From Thiohalobacter thiocyanaticus (GTDB lineage: Bacteria > Pseudomonadota > Gammaproteobacteria > Thiohalobacterales > Thiohalobacteraceae), in NCBI RefSeq assembly GCF_003932505.1, contig NZ_QZMU01000001.1, positions 1,984,001 through 2,048,000 of the forward strand: 64,000 bases of DNA, given 5' to 3'. Positions 1-8,590 of the stretch are shown one piece after another. The stretch's first letter is position 1. The number at the start of each line of letters is the position of its first letter. The notes beneath the pieces are model-generated. The model saw only the letters and a program-made list of their open reading frames with translations, was not told the origin of the DNA and did no database searches. A program made the translations under genes and the position numbers.

Positions 1-16
1 GGCGCGCATTATGCTT
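1..16 (+). promoter_or_regulatory. Putative sigma-54 (-24/-12) promoter of the cytochrome-porin operon
   Basis: The first 16 bases (GGCGCGCATTATGCTT) have GG and GC separated by exactly 10 bases, followed by T. They resemble the consensus TGGCACG-N4-TTGCW, whose first T would lie just outside the window. Transcription would begin near base 26, leaving a very short leader before the ATG at 40. The operon downstream encodes an NtrC-type sigma-54 activator, so autoregulation is plausible. The match is inferred by eye, and the upstream activator sites are outside the window. Confidence 0.4.
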
Positions 17-39
17 AAAACAGGACTGTGATCAGGGCA

Positions 40-330
40 ATGGACAAGATGGCGATCTGGAGAGCAGCGGTACTGGCGTCCGTGTTTACGGCGGTGGGGC
101 TGGGGCAGCTGTTCGTGTACAGCGACGCGCATGCCCGGCAGGAGAGCGACAAGGCCGTTGAAGAACGGGAGCAGGCTGCCGGGGCCGAAACTCGCTCGCC
201 ACGCCTCAGGTTCCGCTCCGGCGGGCCGGCGTGCATGTGTCTGAGCGGGCTGAGCGAAGCGGATATCCAGGCTGCGCAGAGCAGGCAGGAGGGTGGTGCC
301 GAAAAGCTGGAGTCCATTATCCAGGATTGA
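40..330 (+). CDS. Small exported or membrane-anchored protein, cytochrome-porin operon
   Basis: A 96-residue protein from the ATG at 40; a GTG at 28 in the same frame would add four residues. It has an N-terminal hydrophobic segment (about residues 4-25) that acts as a signal peptide or anchor. A charged, Glu/Gln-rich stretch follows, then a conserved-looking block around residues 64-75 containing Ala-Cys-Met-Cys and a Gly-Leu-Ser motif. The Cys-x-Cys could bind metal or form a disulfide. It is the first gene of a six-gene block with a multihaem cytochrome and a porin. The layout recalls the small ExtJ protein of Ext selenite/tellurite operons, but that is a guess from context. No function is established. 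Confidence 0.7.
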   Translation: MDKMAIWRAAVLASVFTAVGLGQLFVYSDAHARQESDKAVEEREQAAGAETRSPRLRFRSGGPACMCLSGLSEADIQAAQSRQEGGAEKLESIIQD

Positions 331-354
331 TGAATTAATCAGGAGGAGGAAGCG

Positions 355-897
355 ATGATGTTGTTGAAAAGAATGTGGAGCGGCCTGTTGCGGCAGATGC
401 GGTTGCTGACGGTGCTTTCGGGGGTCGCCATTGCAGGCGGGGCGGCATGGTCATATCTGAACGATGCCGTGCTCGATTCGGACGTCGGGTCGATGGCGAA
501 ATCCGGCGCCGAGGCGGATGCCCCGACATCGGTCTGGGGCAACCAGGTCCTCGAGGAGATTCACAAGCACGTCGCAGCAGGGGTTCCGATCCGGGTCGCC
601 AACGCCTGCGGCCTGGGAGCCTCCTCCTGCTTCAAGTGCCACAACGGTAAGCGCGCTGAAAAGCCCGGTGAAGATCCTGAGCAGGATCCCTGGCACGTGC
701 ATCACCAGAAGGTCAACGGTTCCTGCGCCGGCTGCCATCAGGGCAACCCCAGGCTGATGAAGCAGTCCATCGCGCACCGGGGGCTGGTCGCCAATCCCGC
801 CTCCAAGCCGGAATCCACCTGCTTCAGCTGCCATGGATCGGATGAGACGAATCTGGTCGATGTGTATCGGAAGCTTACAGACGCGACGGGGGAGTAA
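355..897 (+). CDS. Membrane-anchored tri-haem c-type cytochrome
   Basis: A 180-residue protein preceded by a strong purine-rich ribosome site (AGGAGGAGGAAG). Residues about 17-34 form a single N-terminal membrane anchor or uncleaved signal. Three CxxCH haem-binding motifs are visible: CFKCH (about 92-96), CAGCH (about 124-128) and CFSCH (about 156-160). Extra histidines near 113-117 and 141 could be distal ligands. It should be periplasmic and carry electrons. It lies 4 bp upstream of the porin start, so the two are surely co-transcribed. Cytochrome-porin pairs are known for electron or oxyanion handling at the outer membrane, including Ext-type selenite/tellurite operons. The substrate here is unknown. 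Confidence 0.88.
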   Translation: MMLLKRMWSGLLRQMRLLTVLSGVAIAGGAAWSYLNDAVLDSDVGSMAKSGAEADAPTSVWGNQVLEEIHKHVAAGVPIRVANACGLGASSCFKCHNGKRAEKPGEDPEQDPWHVHHQKVNGSCAGCHQGNPRLMKQSIAHRGLVANPASKPESTCFSCHGSDETNLVDVYRKLTDATGE

Positions 898-901
898 GAA
901 G

Positions 902-2077
902 ATGAAAACGATCAATTTCAAGTTTCGCCGGATCCGTCAGGGAGCGCTTCCGCTCGCCGTAATGATGGCGGCGGCATCCGGTGCGCAGGCCGGTCCCACC
1001 ATTACCTATGGTGAGCAGGGATTCGTGACCCTGAATTACTCAGTGCAGATGTGGGGGCAGTATCAGGATTACACCTCAAATACGGATTCCGGTGAGACAA
1101 CCGATCTGTTTCTGCGCCGCAACCGCATCACGCTCTCCGGTCAATACAATGACTATGTCGGCTTCTATGCTCAGCTCGAGGCCGGTAACGACAGCAAGGA
1201 AGGCGTCAACGACAAGAACGTATTCTACCGCGACGCCTACCTGACCTTCGATTGGTCCGACAGCCTGCGCTTCATCGCGGGTCGGTTCAAGAACACCTTC
1301 ACCCGCGAGAACCTCGAGGCCTGCCTCGAGCCGCTGACGCTGGATCGCGCAGAAAGGCTCGCTTACACGCCCTTCGGCGGCACCCGTGACACGGGTGTTG
1401 CCATGTGGGGCAACCTGGCGGACGCCCAGTTCCAGTATCGCGTAATGGTGTCGGACGGCCGCGAGGGTGATGAAGTGGTTGAGGACTCGCCCCGGCTGAC
1501 CGCACGTGCCCACTGGACCTTCTGGGATCCGGAATACGATTACGGCTACCGCGGCACCTACCTGGGCACACGCAAGGTCCTGACCATAGGTGCGGCCTAC
1601 GACATGCAGAATGACGTTGCCTATGCCGACTATCCGAGCCGGACGGGCGCGAGTGACTATGAAGCCTGGACCGTGGATGCGTTCATGGAGTACCCCACGA
1701 CTCAGGGTACTGTGACGGCATCAGCCGCCTACATGGATTTCAGTACGGATGATGCGATAAACGGGAATCCCGACCCGGCACTGCCGCCCACCAGTGAACT
1801 GGATGGTTACTATGCCAAGGCAGGCTATCTGCTGCCGAACAAGGTCGGGGTCGGCCGGCTTCAGTTCTTCGCCCGCTACGAGGATCTGGATTACGGTGTC
1901 GATACCGGTTACTACAGCAATACCTGGAAGAGTGTTGGTGCGAACTATTACATCAACGGTCAGCAGCTCAAGGTGACCTTCGAGTATGCCAACGTTGATT
2001 ACGACCGTGAGCATCCGACCCTCCAGTCGCTGCGCGACCATGACCAGGTCACGCTGGGTCTGCAGCTGATCTTCTGA
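902..2077 (+). CDS. Outer-membrane porin, phosphate-selective porin O/P type (ExtI-like)
   Basis: A 391-residue protein starting at the ATG at 902, with a signal peptide ending near Ala-Gln-Ala (about residue 30). The mature part begins with a short Tyr-Gly motif and continues as alternating aromatic/polar beta-strands, with an Arg-rich FLRRNRI strand early on. It ends in a C-terminal Phe (LQLIF), the usual BAM recognition signature. The length of about 390 residues fits OprP/OprO-like and ExtI-like 16-strand porins. Immediate linkage to a tri-haem cytochrome and a dedicated two-component system suggests uptake or egress of a redox-active substrate such as an oxyanion. The specific substrate is inference only. 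Confidence 0.85.
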   Translation: MKTINFKFRRIRQGALPLAVMMAAASGAQAGPTITYGEQGFVTLNYSVQMWGQYQDYTSNTDSGETTDLFLRRNRITLSGQYNDYVGFYAQLEAGNDSKEGVNDKNVFYRDAYLTFDWSDSLRFIAGRFKNTFTRENLEACLEPLTLDRAERLAYTPFGGTRDTGVAMWGNLADAQFQYRVMVSDGREGDEVVEDSPRLTARAHWTFWDPEYDYGYRGTYLGTRKVLTIGAAYDMQNDVAYADYPSRTGASDYEAWTVDAFMEYPTTQGTVTASAAYMDFSTDDAINGNPDPALPPTSELDGYYAKAGYLLPNKVGVGRLQFFARYEDLDYGVDTGYYSNTWKSVGANYYINGQQLKVTFEYANVDYDREHPTLQSLRDHDQVTLGLQLIF

Positions 2078-2087
2078 TAAAATAATA

Positions 2088-2103
2088 TGGAATCGGTGTT
2101 GCC
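2088..2103 (+). promoter_or_regulatory. Putative second sigma-54 promoter upstream of the sensor kinase
   Basis: TGGAATC-GGTG-TTGCC begins 11 bp after the porin stop codon. It keeps the diagnostic GG and TTGC elements at the correct spacing for sigma-54. It partly overlaps a small GC hairpin (GCCGCC...GGCGGC, 2101-2119) that lacks a U-tract, so the hairpin may be an attenuating or processing structure rather than a full terminator. It would drive the kinase and the NtrC-type activator separately from the cytochrome-porin genes. Confidence 0.4.
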
Positions 2104-2170
2104 GCCAGGGACAGGCGGCATCCCGGCCAGAATCTGAATCAGCGCCGGCCGTGAGCGAGGCCGATAACGG

Positions 2171-3667
2171 GTGTGGACTGTGGCGATTTCTACTGCGGTG
2201 GATCGAGGCCGTAACGGTCGCGACCCGAACGAGTCGCGAATGCGGGTGGATTGCGCCCTGGGGATGCTCATCAGCGCGGTAGGCGTGGTGGTTGCCCTCA
2301 TTCTCGTCTTTTATTCCCATAGACTCGGTGATCTTCCGGGTTTTCTTTTCCTGCTTCCGATGCTGCTGCTTCTGGCAGTACTGGTTTTCTTCATGTACCG
2401 GATGATCCGGTATCGACAGGTGCTCGGGGTCATGCATTCGGGAATGCACGACGCCCAGGATGGAATACTGTCGCCGGTTGATGTGGGTCGTGTGCGCGAT
2501 CCTTATCTCAAGCGCCTCATTTCCGATTACAACTCCATGATGACCAGCCTTCGGCGTGTATTCTCCACGGTTGAGGAGTGTCAGAACCGTTTTCTGGCCG
2601 AGCGTAATCGTATCAACGCCGTACTGCAGAGCCTGCCGGGTGCGCTGCTGAGCGTGGACGACAATCTGTGCATCAATGCAGTGAATTCCCAGGCGGAGGC
2701 AATGTTCGGTGCCTCGGAGGAGGAACTGGTTGGCCGCAGTTTGTTCGACTTGCTGAGACTGTCAGAGTCTGACAGGAATCTTCTGCGTGATGCCTTTTTA
2801 TACAAGCGCCATGTCAGTAATCAGGAAATCAATATTCTGCTAAAGGGAGAGAGGCGCTATATTTCGCTTAATCTTTCCTTCATCACCCAGACGGATCCCG
2901 ATATGGGAGCGGTTATTACTCTGCAGGATATCAGCGACTACAAGCGGCTGCAGGAGAACGTTTACAATCAGGAAAAACTCGTTGCCATGGGCGAGTTGGC
3001 AGCCGGTGTTGCGCATGAGTTGAACACGCCGCTTGGCAGTATCGTGGGGTATGCGCAGCTGCTACGCGATGCCATGGGTGAAGATCGCAAAACGTATGAA
3101 TGGACACGCATTATCTGCGATGAGGCGCGCCGCTGTTCCAGGATCATCGATGATCTTCTTCACTATGCGCGCAGCCGGGATGAGTGCAACAACGATGTCT
3201 GCGAAATAAACGACCTGGTGCGCGTCGTCAGCGAGACCTTCGTCAGTTGCAGGATGAAACGGTACAATATCGATGTCAGATTGAATCTCCCCGAGGGTGA
3301 GATCAAGGTCGAGGGTGGCTGCGGCCAGCTCGAGATCGTTCTCGTCAACCTGATGTCGAACTCCATCCAGGCACTGGCGGGACAGGACGATGCCGTAATC
3401 AACATTAAAACCGAGCTGAGCGGCGACAACCGCGTACGTCTGCTCGTTGAAGACAATGGGCCCGGTATACCGGAAGAGGTAAGGAATCGGATTTTCGATC
3501 CCTTTTTCACCACCAAGGACGTGGGCAGCGGCTCCGGTCTGGGGCTTGCGATCTGCCAGGCGATGCTCAACCGGCGCGGGGCGTCGATATGGTATGACGC
3601 CAGCTACAAGGATGGAGCTCGCTTCATTGTTGAGCTCCCACGTGTTTTGAATGAGGCAGTTACATGA
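2171..3667 (+). CDS. PAS-domain sensor histidine kinase (NtrB/ZraS-like)
   Basis: 498 residues from a GTG at 2171; an in-frame ATG at 2240 gives 475 residues and is an equally reasonable start. Two adjacent membrane helices (about residues 29-48 and 54-78) enclose only a very short periplasmic loop, so sensing is probably in the membrane or cytoplasm. A linker with coiled-coil character leads to a PAS domain (about 143-255), then HisKA with phospho-His about 282 in VAHELNTPLG. A HATPase domain follows, with N box NLMSNSIQAL, DNGPGIP and GSGLGLAI. It overlaps the response regulator by 4 bp (ATGA), so the two form a cognate pair. Confidence 0.92.
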   Translation: MWTVAISTAVDRGRNGRDPNESRMRVDCALGMLISAVGVVVALILVFYSHRLGDLPGFLFLLPMLLLLAVLVFFMYRMIRYRQVLGVMHSGMHDAQDGILSPVDVGRVRDPYLKRLISDYNSMMTSLRRVFSTVEECQNRFLAERNRINAVLQSLPGALLSVDDNLCINAVNSQAEAMFGASEEELVGRSLFDLLRLSESDRNLLRDAFLYKRHVSNQEINILLKGERRYISLNLSFITQTDPDMGAVITLQDISDYKRLQENVYNQEKLVAMGELAAGVAHELNTPLGSIVGYAQLLRDAMGEDRKTYEWTRIICDEARRCSRIIDDLLHYARSRDECNNDVCEINDLVRVVSETFVSCRMKRYNIDVRLNLPEGEIKVEGGCGQLEIVLVNLMSNSIQALAGQDDAVINIKTELSGDNRVRLLVEDNGPGIPEEVRNRIFDPFFTTKDVGSGSGLGLAICQAMLNRRGASIWYDASYKDGARFIVELPRVLNEAVT

Positions 3668-5070
3668 GCGCCACTGCGGCTGAGACGAATGATCGCGAAC
3701 CGGCTGATCGTCCGGTTGTCCTTGTCTGTGAGGACGATGTGGCGATGCGCGAACTGGTGGCCAGCGTGATATCCCGGCTCGACGTCGATGTGGTTCAGGC
3801 TGACAGTTCACAGCATGCCCTGGATTATCTCGAAAACAACGATGTGGCGCTGCTCGTCACCGACCTGAAGATGCCGGGTGTGGATGGAATGCAGCTGCTG
3901 AAGTTCGCACGCTCCCACAATCCCATGACGCAGGTTGCGATCATTACCGGCTACGCGTCCGTGGAATCAGCCATTGATGCCCTGAAATCCGGGGCGTTCG
4001 ATTACATCAAGAAACCCTTCGATAACGATGAGCTGTTCTGCGTGGTCGAGCGCGCGCTGGAGCACTATCAGCTCCGGCGCGAAAACCATGAGCTGCGCGA
4101 GCAGAACCGCCTGATCCGCGGGCAAGGCGAGGGCTTTGTCGGGCGCTCCCAGTCGGTTGCCCGCATGCGCAAGCTGATTGATGCGGCGGCCGAATTCGAC
4201 TGTACCGTGTTGATCACCGGCGAGAGCGGCTGCGGCAAGGAGCTGGTTGCGCGCCAGATACACGAACAAAGTGACCGCAGTGACAAGAGTTTTGTTGCGA
4301 TCAACTGCGCCGCCATTCCTGAAAATATCATTGAAAGCGAGTTGTTCGGCTATGTGCGTGGCGCCTTTACCGGCGCCGAGCGCAACAAGGCCGGTCTGTT
4401 CGAGGCGGCTGATGGCGGGACACTGTTTCTCGACGAGATCAACAATGCTTCGTTGTCCCTGCAGGCCAAGCTGCTGCGTGTGCTGCAGGATGGCGCATTC
4501 TATCGAATGGGCGATAACTCGCCTCGCAGCGTGAACGTCAGGGTACTCGCGGCCAGCAATCGTTCCATACAGGACCTGATATCCCGGGGTGAATTCCGCG
4601 AAGACCTGTATTACCGGCTCAAGGTGATCGAGATCCATATCCCTGCCCTGCGCGAGCGCAGGGATGATATTCCCCTGCTGGTGAATCATCTTGTCGCCTA
4701 TCTCTCGGCCCGTCTGGGAAAACGCGTGCGCGGTGTCAGCACCCGGGTGCTGGGTGCCTTCATGCGCTACGAGTGGCCCGGTAATGTAAGAGAGCTGGAG
4801 AACATGCTGGAACGCATGATCATCCTGGCCGAGGGGGATGTCATTGATGTCGACCTGTTGCCGCCCGAAATTACCGAATCCCGCGAGCAGGTCGGCAAGG
4901 CGCTGGATTACATGGCGCCGCAGAGCCTGGAAGAGATCGAGGCCTATTTCATCAAGAAGACGCTGCGTGAGACCGGCGGCGACCGCGGCCTGACGGCGGA
5001 GATTCTCGGGATTGACAAATCCACCCTGTGGCGCAAGATCAAGCGCTACCAGCTCAATGACAAGGAATAA
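3664..5070 (+). CDS. NtrC-family sigma-54-dependent response regulator
   Basis: 468 residues. The N-terminal receiver domain (about 17-130) has phospho-acceptor Asp67 in VTDLKMPG and the conserved Lys in IKKPF. The central AAA+ domain (about 155-385) has Walker A GESGCGKE, the sigma-54 contact loop GAFTGA, Walker B TLFLDE and the arginine-finger region. The C-terminal Fis-type helix-turn-helix (about 428-468) ends in [10 protein letters not shown]. When phosphorylated by the upstream kinase it should activate sigma-54 promoters. Two candidates lie in the same operon (1-16 and 2088-2103). Confidence 0.95.
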   Translation: MSATAAETNDREPADRPVVLVCEDDVAMRELVASVISRLDVDVVQADSSQHALDYLENNDVALLVTDLKMPGVDGMQLLKFARSHNPMTQVAIITGYASVESAIDALKSGAFDYIKKPFDNDELFCVVERALEHYQLRRENHELREQNRLIRGQGEGFVGRSQSVARMRKLIDAAAEFDCTVLITGESGCGKELVARQIHEQSDRSDKSFVAINCAAIPENIIESELFGYVRGAFTGAERNKAGLFEAADGGTLFLDEINNASLSLQAKLLRVLQDGAFYRMGDNSPRSVNVRVLAASNRSIQDLISRGEFREDLYYRLKVIEIHIPALRERRDDIPLLVNHLVAYLSARLGKRVRGVSTRVLGAFMRYEWPGNVRELENMLERMIILAEGDVIDVDLLPPEITESREQVGKALDYMAPQSLEEIEAYFIKKTLRETGGDRGLTAEILGIDKSTLWRKIKRYQLNDKE

Positions 5071-5072
5071 TC

Positions 5073-5861
5073 ATGAACAAACCTGACATGCGCCACCTCA
5101 GGCTGTTGATCAGCGGATCTCTTCTGGCATGCATGCTGGTCCAGCCGGCGCTTGCAGAGACGGCGGATGAACGGCTGGAACGGTTGGAACGCGAGGTCAG
5201 GGAGCTGCGCGAGCTGCTGCAGGAGCAGAGCGAGACCGCGGCCGAAGCAGCCGAACGCCGGGAGGCGGCGCCGCAGGCGGAGCAGCGTCACAGCTATGGC
5301 CAGCCCGTTAGCACAGCCCGGCGGGGCGCCATGATGCGCTACTACATCAGCGGCGAGGCGCTGGGAAGTCAGCCGCCCGCTGCCGTGGAGGCGACTGTGG
5401 CCGGCCGCGTGGCCGAAACCCATGCGATTTCCTTCGACCCCGTCGAGCACGACGTCGCGGGTGCAGGTCCGTTCTCCGGTTACCATGACCCGGCAGCCTA
5501 TCCCTATGCAGCGGTCGAACTCGTTGGCGAACTGCCGATCGCGGAGCCGGGTGAATATGAATTCGTCATCTATCCCAAGCCGGCCCGCCAGGGCGGTTCC
5601 AACATTTCCACCCGTATGAGTGCCTGGCTGAGCGTGAATGATGAGCCGGTGCTCGAGTTCAGGGATCAGCCCAGTTGGGCCGGCCAGCGTGGAATGGTGC
5701 GGCTCGAGCGGGGGGTGCACCGCATCCGGCTCTGGGCCGTGGCAGCCTCGGATGGCTTCGGGCCCAGCCCGACGGAGAGTCTGCTGCTGCTCGAATACAA
5801 GGGGCCGGCTGATGCGTCACCGCGGCCGCTGGATGACCTGCGTCTGAGACCCGGTGACTGA
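5073..5861 (+). CDS. Exported coiled-coil protein with C-terminal beta-sandwich-like domain
   Basis: 262 residues, 2 bp after the response regulator gene, so in the same transcript. The signal peptide (residues about 1-28) ends Ala-Leu-Ala. It is followed by a Glu/Arg/Leu-rich coiled coil (about 30-70), then a Tyr/Pro-rich C-terminal domain (about 88-250). That domain has the alternating pattern of PA14- or carbohydrate-module-like beta sandwiches, including a GEYEFVIYPKPARQGG strand-turn. No known family was recognised with confidence. Its position suggests a periplasmic or outer-membrane accessory of the cytochrome-porin module. Confidence 0.65.
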   Translation: MNKPDMRHLRLLISGSLLACMLVQPALAETADERLERLEREVRELRELLQEQSETAAEAAERREAAPQAEQRHSYGQPVSTARRGAMMRYYISGEALGSQPPAAVEATVAGRVAETHAISFDPVEHDVAGAGPFSGYHDPAAYPYAAVELVGELPIAEPGEYEFVIYPKPARQGGSNISTRMSAWLSVNDEPVLEFRDQPSWAGQRGMVRLERGVHRIRLWAVAASDGFGPSPTESLLLLEYKGPADASPRPLDDLRLRPGD

Positions 5862-5889
5862 GCCGGCCGTCGGCTGACTCGCAGCCGGG

Positions 5890-6507
5890 TTAGATCCCGT
5901 CGAAGAAATCCACCTGCCCGGTTTCCAGGTCGTATTCCGCACCCACGACCATCAGGCCGTCATGTGCAATCAGATCCTCCAGGATGGCCGAGCCGTGGCG
6001 CAGGTGATCGGCCGAGGCACGCACGTTGGCCCGGGTGGCTGCCTCGACCAGAGCGCCGGGGTCACGGCCGGCACCTGACTCGACCAGGCTCTCCACGGCG
6101 GGACGGATGCGGTTGACGATGGAGCGGATGTTGGCCGAATGGCTGCCCGGGTGCTGCAGATCATCCAGCGTGGCCTGGATGGCGCCGCACTGGGTGTGGC
6201 CCAGCACCACCACCAGGCGGGTGCCGAACTCGGTGGCGGCGAATTCCACGCTGCCGACCTGCGAGGGTGCGACGATGTTGCCTGCCACCCGGATCACGAA
6301 CAGATCCCCCAGGCCTTGATCGAACACCATTTCCGCCGGCGCGCGGGAATCGGAACAGCCCAGGATGATGGCGAAGGGCTGCTGGCGCGCGCCTGCGAGC
6401 TGGCCGCGCTGGGTCTGGCTGAGCAGATTGTCCAGGCTGCGCACATTGCTGGCAAAGCGTTCGTTGCCGTCCCGGAGCCGCTGCAGGGCCTGCTGGGCAT
6501 CAATCAT
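5890..6507 (-). CDS. can: Beta-class carbonic anhydrase
   Basis: 205 residues; interconverts CO2 and bicarbonate in the cytoplasm. The zinc site is visible as CSDSRAP (Cys, with the Asp-Arg dyad) and HTQCGA (His and Cys). The family block DLFVIRVAGN is also present. Length is normal for bacterial beta carbonic anhydrases. It is convergent with the cytochrome-porin operon and divergent from the cold-shock gene. Confidence 0.95.
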   Translation of the reverse strand: MIDAQQALQRLRDGNERFASNVRSLDNLLSQTQRGQLAGARQQPFAIILGCSDSRAPAEMVFDQGLGDLFVIRVAGNIVAPSQVGSVEFAATEFGTRLVVVLGHTQCGAIQATLDDLQHPGSHSANIRSIVNRIRPAVESLVESGAGRDPGALVEAATRANVRASADHLRHGSAILEDLIAHDGLMVVGAEYDLETGQVDFFDGI

Positions 6508-6659
6508 GTTCGAAAAATATCCCGATAAACATAGATTAACGATTATAGGCCAGCGAAGAACGCAAAAAAACCACTCCGGTGCGGATCGCTCCTTCGGGTG
6601 CCTGTCGCGGGCATGAAAATAAAAGCGAAATAACGATAGCTTTATGGACGGGCATGGCC

Positions 6660-6788
6660 TATAGTGGGTTCAGCGACAGATATCGATATTGGCAGTTTCA
6701 GCAGTTCCCACCGGTTACTTCTCGAATCCCCTTTCCATACCTGTACGCGAAAACCCTCATTATTTGATTTGAAAAAGGTATATTTAAC
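6660..6788 (+). promoter_or_regulatory. Candidate promoter -10 and long cold-shock-type 5' leader
   Basis: A TATAGT box at 6660-6665 lies about 125 bases upstream of the cold-shock ATG. The remaining leader is AT-richer than its surroundings. Long 5' leaders are typical of cspA-like mRNAs, whose folding controls cold induction. The -35 element is weak, and no cold-box motif could be assigned with confidence. Confidence 0.35.
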
Positions 6789-6992
6789 ATGGCTACAGGT
6801 ACTGTAAAGTGGTTCAACGAAGCCAAGGGCTTTGGTTTCATCTCCCAGGACGACGGCGGCGCGGACGTATTCGTGCATTTCAGCGCCATCCAGGGTAACG
6901 GTTTCAAGACCCTGAACGAGGCACAGGCCGTCAGCTTTGACCTGGAGAACGGCCCCAAGGGCCCCCAGGCAAGCAATGTTGTCCCCCAGTAA
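6789..6992 (+). CDS. Cold-shock domain protein (CspA family)
   Basis: 67 residues, one OB-fold cold-shock domain. RNP1 (KGFGFI) and RNP2 (VFVHF) aromatic nucleic-acid-binding motifs are intact. It starts with the family signature ATGTVKWFN. It should act as an RNA chaperone or transcription antiterminator. A strong terminator hairpin follows at 7055-7105, then an RRM protein gene, so two small RNA-binding proteins sit side by side. Confidence 0.95.
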   Translation: MATGTVKWFNEAKGFGFISQDDGGADVFVHFSAIQGNGFKTLNEAQAVSFDLENGPKGPQASNVVPQ

Positions 6993-7054
6993 GCACGACG
7001 CATGACGGCAGGTGCCGGGCGCCAGGCGGCGTCCCGCACCCGCAGTGAAACACC

Positions 7055-7105
7055 GGGCCGGTGCTTCTCCCCCCAGTAATGGGGGGTCGGGAGCCCGGCC
7101 TTTTT
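7055..7105 (+). terminator. Rho-independent terminator after the cold-shock gene
   Basis: A long GC hairpin with GGCCGG paired to CCGGCC and an inner CCCCCC/GGGGGG stem with a short AGTAAT loop, followed directly by TTTTT. It separates the cold-shock and RRM genes. Confidence 0.75.
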
Positions 7106-7149
7106 GCTTGGCATTGATCAGGCGGATCCGACGATTCGGACAGAGGCTT

Positions 7150-7422
7150 ATGAAAACACTCTTTATAGGAAACATCGCGCCCCAGGCCACGGAAAACGAC
7201 ATCATGAACCTGTTCGTGGAGTTCGGCACCGTGCGCAAGCTGGAGATGCCGCGTGACATCTTCACCGGCAAGTGCCGCGGCTTCGCCTTCATCGATATGG
7301 AAGGCCACGAGGCCCGTGCCGCCATGGCCGCGCTCGACGGCAAGACCTTCATGGAAAACAGCCTGAAGGTAAGGGATGAGAACCCGAAGAAGAAGGGCGG
7401 CCGGGGCGGACGCCGGCGCTGA
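7150..7422 (+). CDS. RRM-domain RNA-binding protein
   Basis: 90 residues from the ATG at 7150. One RNA recognition motif spans about residues 2-77, with RNP2-like LFIGNI and RNP1 CRGFAFIDM. A basic Lys/Gly/Arg-rich tail (PKKKGGRGGRRR) follows, typical of small bacterial and cyanobacterial RRM proteins. It probably binds single-stranded RNA. It lies downstream of the cold-shock gene but behind a terminator, so it likely has its own promoter. Confidence 0.93.
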   Translation: MKTLFIGNIAPQATENDIMNLFVEFGTVRKLEMPRDIFTGKCRGFAFIDMEGHEARAAMAALDGKTFMENSLKVRDENPKKKGGRGGRRR

Positions 7423-7428
7423 GCGGCG

Positions 7429-8061
7429 TCAGGCCGCGCTATCCTGCGCACCCTTGATGAAACGGAAGTAGCTGAATTTCTGCTCTCCGCCGGCCGGGGT
7501 GAGATGCGCCTCGTGGCGTGTCTCCACCAGTTCGAAGCCCGGCCCCAGTTCGGCGAGCAGCCTGTCCGCATCATACTGTATGATATCCAGGCCGCTGCAT
7601 TTCTCCGGTCCGCCGATGGCGAAGGCGGCGATGATGAGCTGCCCGCCCGGCGGCAGCGCCCGATGCAGCACCTCGACATAACGTACCCGGTCCACTTTTC
7701 CGGTGAGAAAGTGAAACACCGCCCGGTCGTGCCAGAGCGCATAGTTGCATGACGGAGAGAATGCCGTGATGTCGGCTTCGATCCAGTCGATATGCTCAGC
7801 CGCCATCCCCAGGCGCCGACGGGCGCAGGCCAGCGCCTGAGTGGAGATATCCAGCACCGACAGGTTCGTATAACCTGCTGCCTGCAGCCGGTCCACCAGC
7901 ACCGAAGCACCGCCGCCGACGTCGATGATCGGCGCATCATGCGCAATCCCGCTGTGCCGGATCAGTTCCAGCGACAGCGCCGGCTCCTGCTGATACCAGC
8001 TCACCTCCAGCGGCGACTTGTCGCGGTAGATGGCCTCCCAGTGTGACTTTCTGTCAGTCAT
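7429..8061 (-). CDS. Class I SAM-dependent methyltransferase
   Basis: 210 residues from the ATG at 8061; a GTG at 8070 would add three residues. The SAM-binding motif I is DVGGGAS (about residues 46-52) in a Rossmann fold. Later are an acidic SAM-ribose site, an ALWHDRAVFHFL catalytic-core block and a conserved C-terminal FSYFRF. It resembles small cytosolic methyltransferases of the Methyltransf_25/TPMT-like group. The substrate is unknown. It is convergent with the RRM gene (7 bp apart). Confidence 0.85.
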   Translation of the reverse strand: MTDRKSHWEAIYRDKSPLEVSWYQQEPALSLELIRHSGIAHDAPIIDVGGGASVLVDRLQAAGYTNLSVLDISTQALACARRRLGMAAEHIDWIEADITAFSPSCNYALWHDRAVFHFLTGKVDRVRYVEVLHRALPPGGQLIIAAFAIGGPEKCSGLDIIQYDADRLLAELGPGFELVETRHEAHLTPAGGEQKFSYFRFIKGAQDSAA

Positions 8062-8154
8062 GCATGACACGCTGCAGGAAACCGGGTGGAATGACCTTGA
8101 CCGATATCAAGGGCTATAGTGCCGCGGGAGGCCGGCCCTGGTCAGAATCCCGGG

Positions 8155-8562
8155 CTAGTACTCTTTCAAGGTGATATTGACGGGTTCGACCAGGTCCTGC
8201 TCGGCGGGATGGTTGCGTGCCACCACGGCGCGTGCCGGCTCGGTCGGACTCATATTGACCGCCTCGTGGGGGACCCCGGGCGGCACGAACAGAAAATCGC
8301 CGGCCAGGCTGACGACCTCATGCTCGAGCGATTCACCCCAGCGGGTGCGGACGCTGCCCTCGAGGACGTAGATGCCGGTCTCGTAACCCACGTGAATGTG
8401 CGGCTCAGCGCGTGCGCCCGGCGGGATGACCACGACATGCATGGACAGGCCCGTCGCGCCGACGGTATCGCCCGAGATGCCAACGAAATAGGGCAACTGC
8501 TGTTTCGTCATGACCTCCTGATCCGGGCGGATGGACTTAACGCCGGGTGTTTCATGACTCAT
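8155..8562 (-). CDS. Cupin-domain protein
   Basis: 135 residues from the ATG at 8562, chosen because GGAGGG stands a few bases upstream; the open frame extends further without support. It is a single beta-barrel cupin. Motif 1 contains EPHIHVGYETGIYVLEG (metal-binding His-x-His and Glu) and motif 2 contains FVPPGVPHEAVN. It probably binds a metal and a small ligand. The role is unknown. It lies 28 bp downstream of msrA and may be co-transcribed with it. Confidence 0.85.
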   Translation of the reverse strand: MSHETPGVKSIRPDQEVMTKQQLPYFVGISGDTVGATGLSMHVVVIPPGARAEPHIHVGYETGIYVLEGSVRTRWGESLEHEVVSLAGDFLFVPPGVPHEAVNMSPTEPARAVVARNHPAEQDLVEPVNITLKEY

Positions 8563-8590
8563 CGTTACCCTCCAGCCAGAGCCTGATTCC

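Noticed and set aside
2101..2119. Terminator after the porin gene
   Set aside because: The hairpin is short and has no following U-tract; kinase transcription probably continues or restarts here.
7150..7422. Operon with the cold-shock gene
   Set aside because: A strong terminator hairpin with a T-run separates them.
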